Shown here one piece after another: positions 61,613 through 64,000 of a stretch of DNA of 64,000 bases (position 1 is its first letter; each line of letters opens with the position of its first letter). The notes under the pieces were generated by a model that saw only the letters and a program-made list of their open reading frames with translations, was not told where the DNA came from and searched no databases. Where the stretch lies: assembly GCF_014635025.1 (NCBI RefSeq), contig NZ_BMCE01000001.1:682001-746000 (forward strand), written 5' to 3'. The position numbers and the translations under genes are program-made. The DNA is from Fictibacillus barbaricus (GTDB taxonomy: Bacteria; Bacillota; Bacilli; Bacillales; Fictibacillaceae).

Positions 61613-62638
61613 GTGGATGCTACTCCAAAAGCAATGAAGAAGGTAATCCTTAACGGAATTCGTAAAACTCTTTTAGAACATGGAAGTGCAACAAAAGTTG
61701 AACTTAGTGATCAATTGGGGATCAGTTTTCCTACAATAAGCAAATTTCTATCGACGATGGAAAAGACAGGGGAACTTACATTAATCGGTCTAGATGAATC
61801 GAGTGGGGGAAGAAGGGCAAAACGATATGCCTACAATCCAGAGTATATGTTAGGGTTGGCTATCTTCTTAGAGAGAACGGAGACCAATTATATCGTTTTT
61901 AACTGTTTAGGAGAAGTGAAGGATACGGGAAAAACAACAAGCTTATTAGAAGATAATGACCTGCAGTCCTTAACAAAATGTGTAGAAGAGATCATAGAGA
62001 ACTATCCGAAAATCTGCTCTATCACCATTGGGGTACCTGGTTCTGTCGATCAGGGACGGATCATTTACATACCAAATTATGAGCATCTTCAAAACTACGA
62101 TTTGAAGAAATACTTGGAAAATCGTTTCTCCGTACCTGTTATCATCGAAAATGATATGAATGCGGCGGTGCTCGGATATCACAATCGTAAGGAATCTAAG
62201 AAAGGTCAATCTTTGATCTATTTTTATTTCGGGCAGAACGGTCCAGGTGCTGGAATTATGGTAAATGGAATTGTGGCAAGGGGCAGCACGCATTTTTCTG
62301 GAGAAGTTTCATTCATTCCACAATATGATGACCGAAATTTCGGCCAGGCTTTAGAAAATGAAAATGTTCTGAAGAAAGCCTACACGTTCGAGGAAAAGGA
62401 AATCGATGCCATCAGCAGGTTAGTTGCTTCGTTTGTAGCGATCATAAACCCTCATACGATCATTTTCTGCGAGGATGAGGTCAACGAGCTTAACATAAAT
62501 CAAATTGAAAAGCAAAGTTCCATGTATGTTCCCATAGAACATCTTCCTGAACTGATCATGAGTGATTGGAAGCAAGATTATCTATTTGGCTTACAGCGTC
62601 TTGGTCTGGATTGTATGATGAACGGAATGAGCAGCTAA
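61613..62638 (+). CDS. ROK family transcriptional repressor
   Basis: A 341-residue repressor with N-terminal winged HTH (residues about 25-60: VELSDQLGISFPTISKFLSTM) and a ROK sugar-kinase-like domain (VPGSVDQGRI, NDMNAAVLGYH, the GAGIMVNG segment). The typical zinc-site CXCGXXGC is absent. It should respond to a sugar or sugar-like ligand. The GTG at 61613 lies 6 nt after AGGAGGTG. It probably controls the MFS gene that follows and itself through the two operators upstream. Confidence 0.88.
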   Translation: MDATPKAMKKVILNGIRKTLLEHGSATKVELSDQLGISFPTISKFLSTMEKTGELTLIGLDESSGGRRAKRYAYNPEYMLGLAIFLERTETNYIVFNCLGEVKDTGKTTSLLEDNDLQSLTKCVEEIIENYPKICSITIGVPGSVDQGRIIYIPNYEHLQNYDLKKYLENRFSVPVIIENDMNAAVLGYHNRKESKKGQSLIYFYFGQNGPGAGIMVNGIVARGSTHFSGEVSFIPQYDDRNFGQALENENVLKKAYTFEEKEIDAISRLVASFVAIINPHTIIFCEDEVNELNINQIEKQSSMYVPIEHLPELIMSDWKQDYLFGLQRLGLDCMMNGMSS

Positions 62639-62661
62639 AACAAAAAGAGGCGAGGTTAATT

Positions 62662-63906
62662 ATGGCTACATTTTTTTTAGTAATTATTTATTTGGCATTT
62701 ATCAGCTTAGGTTTACCGGATTCATTGTTAGGCGTGTCATGGTCCATGATGCAGCCGGAATTTGGAGCACGGCTCGAGACCGCTGGATTGCTTTTTATGA
62801 CGATCGCAGGAGGAACGATTATTTCCAGTTTTGTTAGCGGAACATTACTGAAACGCTTCGGAACGGGTATCGTCACATTTATTAGTTGTTTCATGACAGC
62901 TGCAGCACTTCTTGGTTTTTATTATGCACCGTCATTAATTTGGTTATTTCTCTTTGCCATACCACTTGGACTAGGGGCAGGGGCAGTTGATGCCGGATTA
63001 AACAATTACGTTGCTACCCATTATAAAGCACAACATATGAGTTGGCTCCATTGTTTTTGGGGAATTGGGGCTACAATGGGTCCCGTCATCATGGCTCAGT
63101 TTATTTCAGAGCAAAACTCGTGGAGAAACGGTTATATTGCCATCGCAGGTCTTCAGTTTGCATTGGTTATGATCCTTTTCTTCACATTGCCTTTATGGAA
63201 TAAGATTTCAGAAAACAGTAAGATAAACGCGACGAAAAGGCAAGAAGAAATAAACGATGGAATTGGTGGAGATACGAAACACCAAAAACCTATCCAAATA
63301 AAAGGAGTTAAGTTAGCTCTTGTTTCATTCTTGTTTTACTGTGGGACGGAAGCAACGATGGGACTGTGGGGAAGCAGTTTTCTCGTCAATGTTAAAGGCT
63401 TATCGGTAGGTGTAGCGGCTAAATGGGTTTCCTTGTATTATGCGGGGATCACCATTGGAAGATTTATCACAGGATTTATTACCTTGTGGATGAGCAGCCA
63501 ACTTCTCATTCGAATCGGGCAAATCACCGCGTTAGCTGGGACGATCCTGTTACTTTTACCGTTGCCATCTATTTTTTCAATGATTGGTTTTATCCTGATC
63601 GGATTAGGGTTAGCACCTATTTTTCCATGTATGTTGCATGAGACACCAGCACGATTCGGGAAGGATCACTCTCAGACCATCATGGGCTATCAAATGGCAG
63701 TTGCCTATACAGGCAGTACATTTCTGCCACCTCTTTTCGGTTTCATGGCTGCTAATTCAACGATCGGAATCTTCCCGTTCGTGGTTGCAGGGTTTGTAGC
63801 CATCATGCTTTTGGGGTCTGAAAAGTTAACGAGTCTATTGAACAAGAACCGTTGGAGTTCGCGCGAAGATTTTTTAAATGGGGGAAAAACAACATTTGGG
63901 GAGTAA
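62662..63906 (+). CDS. MFS transporter
   Basis: A 414-residue, twelve-helix major facilitator of the FucP/FHS- or YfkF-like group (YLAFISLGLPDSLLGVSW start, GLGLAPIFPCMLHETPARFG in the second half). It has a hydrophilic loop of about 35 residues in the middle (NATKRQEEINDG region). Substrate unknown; ROK control points to a carbohydrate or related solute. Start ATG 62662 after GCGAGG; 23 nt behind the ROK gene. Confidence 0.87.
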   Translation: MATFFLVIIYLAFISLGLPDSLLGVSWSMMQPEFGARLETAGLLFMTIAGGTIISSFVSGTLLKRFGTGIVTFISCFMTAAALLGFYYAPSLIWLFLFAIPLGLGAGAVDAGLNNYVATHYKAQHMSWLHCFWGIGATMGPVIMAQFISEQNSWRNGYIAIAGLQFALVMILFFTLPLWNKISENSKINATKRQEEINDGIGGDTKHQKPIQIKGVKLALVSFLFYCGTEATMGLWGSSFLVNVKGLSVGVAAKWVSLYYAGITIGRFITGFITLWMSSQLLIRIGQITALAGTILLLLPLPSIFSMIGFILIGLGLAPIFPCMLHETPARFGKDHSQTIMGYQMAVAYTGSTFLPPLFGFMAANSTIGIFPFVVAGFVAIMLLGSEKLTSLLNKNRWSSREDFLNGGKTTFGE

Positions 63907-63912
63907 AGCGAA

Positions 63913-64000
63913 ATGAAGATTGAACATATGGCAATCTGGGTTAAAAACTTGGAAGTGATGAAGTGGTTTTATGTCACGTATTTTAATGGAACCTCAAACA
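63913..64000 (+). CDS. VOC family protein, partial at window end
   Basis: The first 29 codons of a glyoxalase-fold gene: MKIEHMAIWVKNLEVMKWFY, with the usual first-strand metal-ligand His. GGGGAG lies 9 nt before the ATG. Probably the third gene of the ROK operon. The rest lies beyond the window. Confidence 0.7.
   Translation, partial: MKIEHMAIWVKNLEVMKWFYVTYFNGTSN

Overview
The window looks like a chromosome segment of a Gram-positive endospore-former of the family Bacillaceae. The evidence is gene content and order that follow Bacillus subtilis in blocks: flaG-fliD-fliS-fliT, hpf, secA, prfB with its programmed frameshift, then a yvjA-like gene, ftsE-ftsX, ctpB and minJ. AGGAGG-type ribosome binding sites, SigD- and SigB/SigH-like promoters, a CcpA-type cre site and a citR/citA pair agree. 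Fictibacillus or a close relative is my guess from memory of such gene combinations; genus cannot be proven from this window. No rRNA or tRNA gene was seen.

Region 1 (1-37.25 kb) is core chromosome. It holds an OatA-like acyltransferase, the late flagellar operon flaG-fliD-fliS-fliT behind a SigD-type promoter, the divergent citA/citR pair, a cold-shock gene, the ribosome hibernation factor hpf with overlapping SigB and SigH promoters, a DinB protein, an unusual dihydroorotate-dehydrogenase-like membrane fusion, an acyl-CoA ligase with a cre box, a second csp, secA and prfB. Next come a Tat-exported PhoX-type phosphatase with its own tatA and tatC, an XRE-TPR regulator divergent from a very large secreted subtilase, a BCCT transporter, a YitT-family protein, and the division/wall cluster ftsE-ftsX-LytM peptidase-ctpB-DUF4083-minJ.

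Region 2 (37.25-61.5 kb) is a sharply bounded accessory compartment that begins at the minJ stop codon. It is AT-rich and made mostly of single genes and short operons: four DinB proteins (one with a stop codon, two a recent duplicate), WYL, AraC and ArsR regulators, PfpI, SDR, GNAT, SRPBCC, DoxX, VOC, PepE, HAD, AprE-like subtilisin, MalY-like aminotransferase, thioesterase and several broken genes. Almost every intergenic gap carries one or two copies of a dispersed inverted-repeat element. I call its two modules L (about 50 bp, with an internal hairpin) and R (about 32 bp, a near-palindrome). I found about 30 copies here and none convincing elsewhere in the window. The modules delimit duplicated gene units, supply a ribosome binding site to one gene and overwrite the ends of others. 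Four R copies sit behind the same composite: a short iterated sequence, then an intrinsic terminator, then R. The result looks like an array of single-gene cassettes separated by palindromic sites, without any recombinase gene in view.

Region 3 (61.5-64 kb) returns to repeat-free sequence: a ROK-family repressor with two perfect palindromic operators, an MFS transporter and the start of a VOC/glyoxalase-fold gene, probably one sugar- or metabolite-responsive operon.

Best candidates for something undescribed: the L/R cassette-like compartment, and the separate class of arrays with about 20-bp periodicity that lie at gene 3' ends with a different core motif at each site (ATCAG, CGGAAT, TTAGAAT, CAAC-GTGT).
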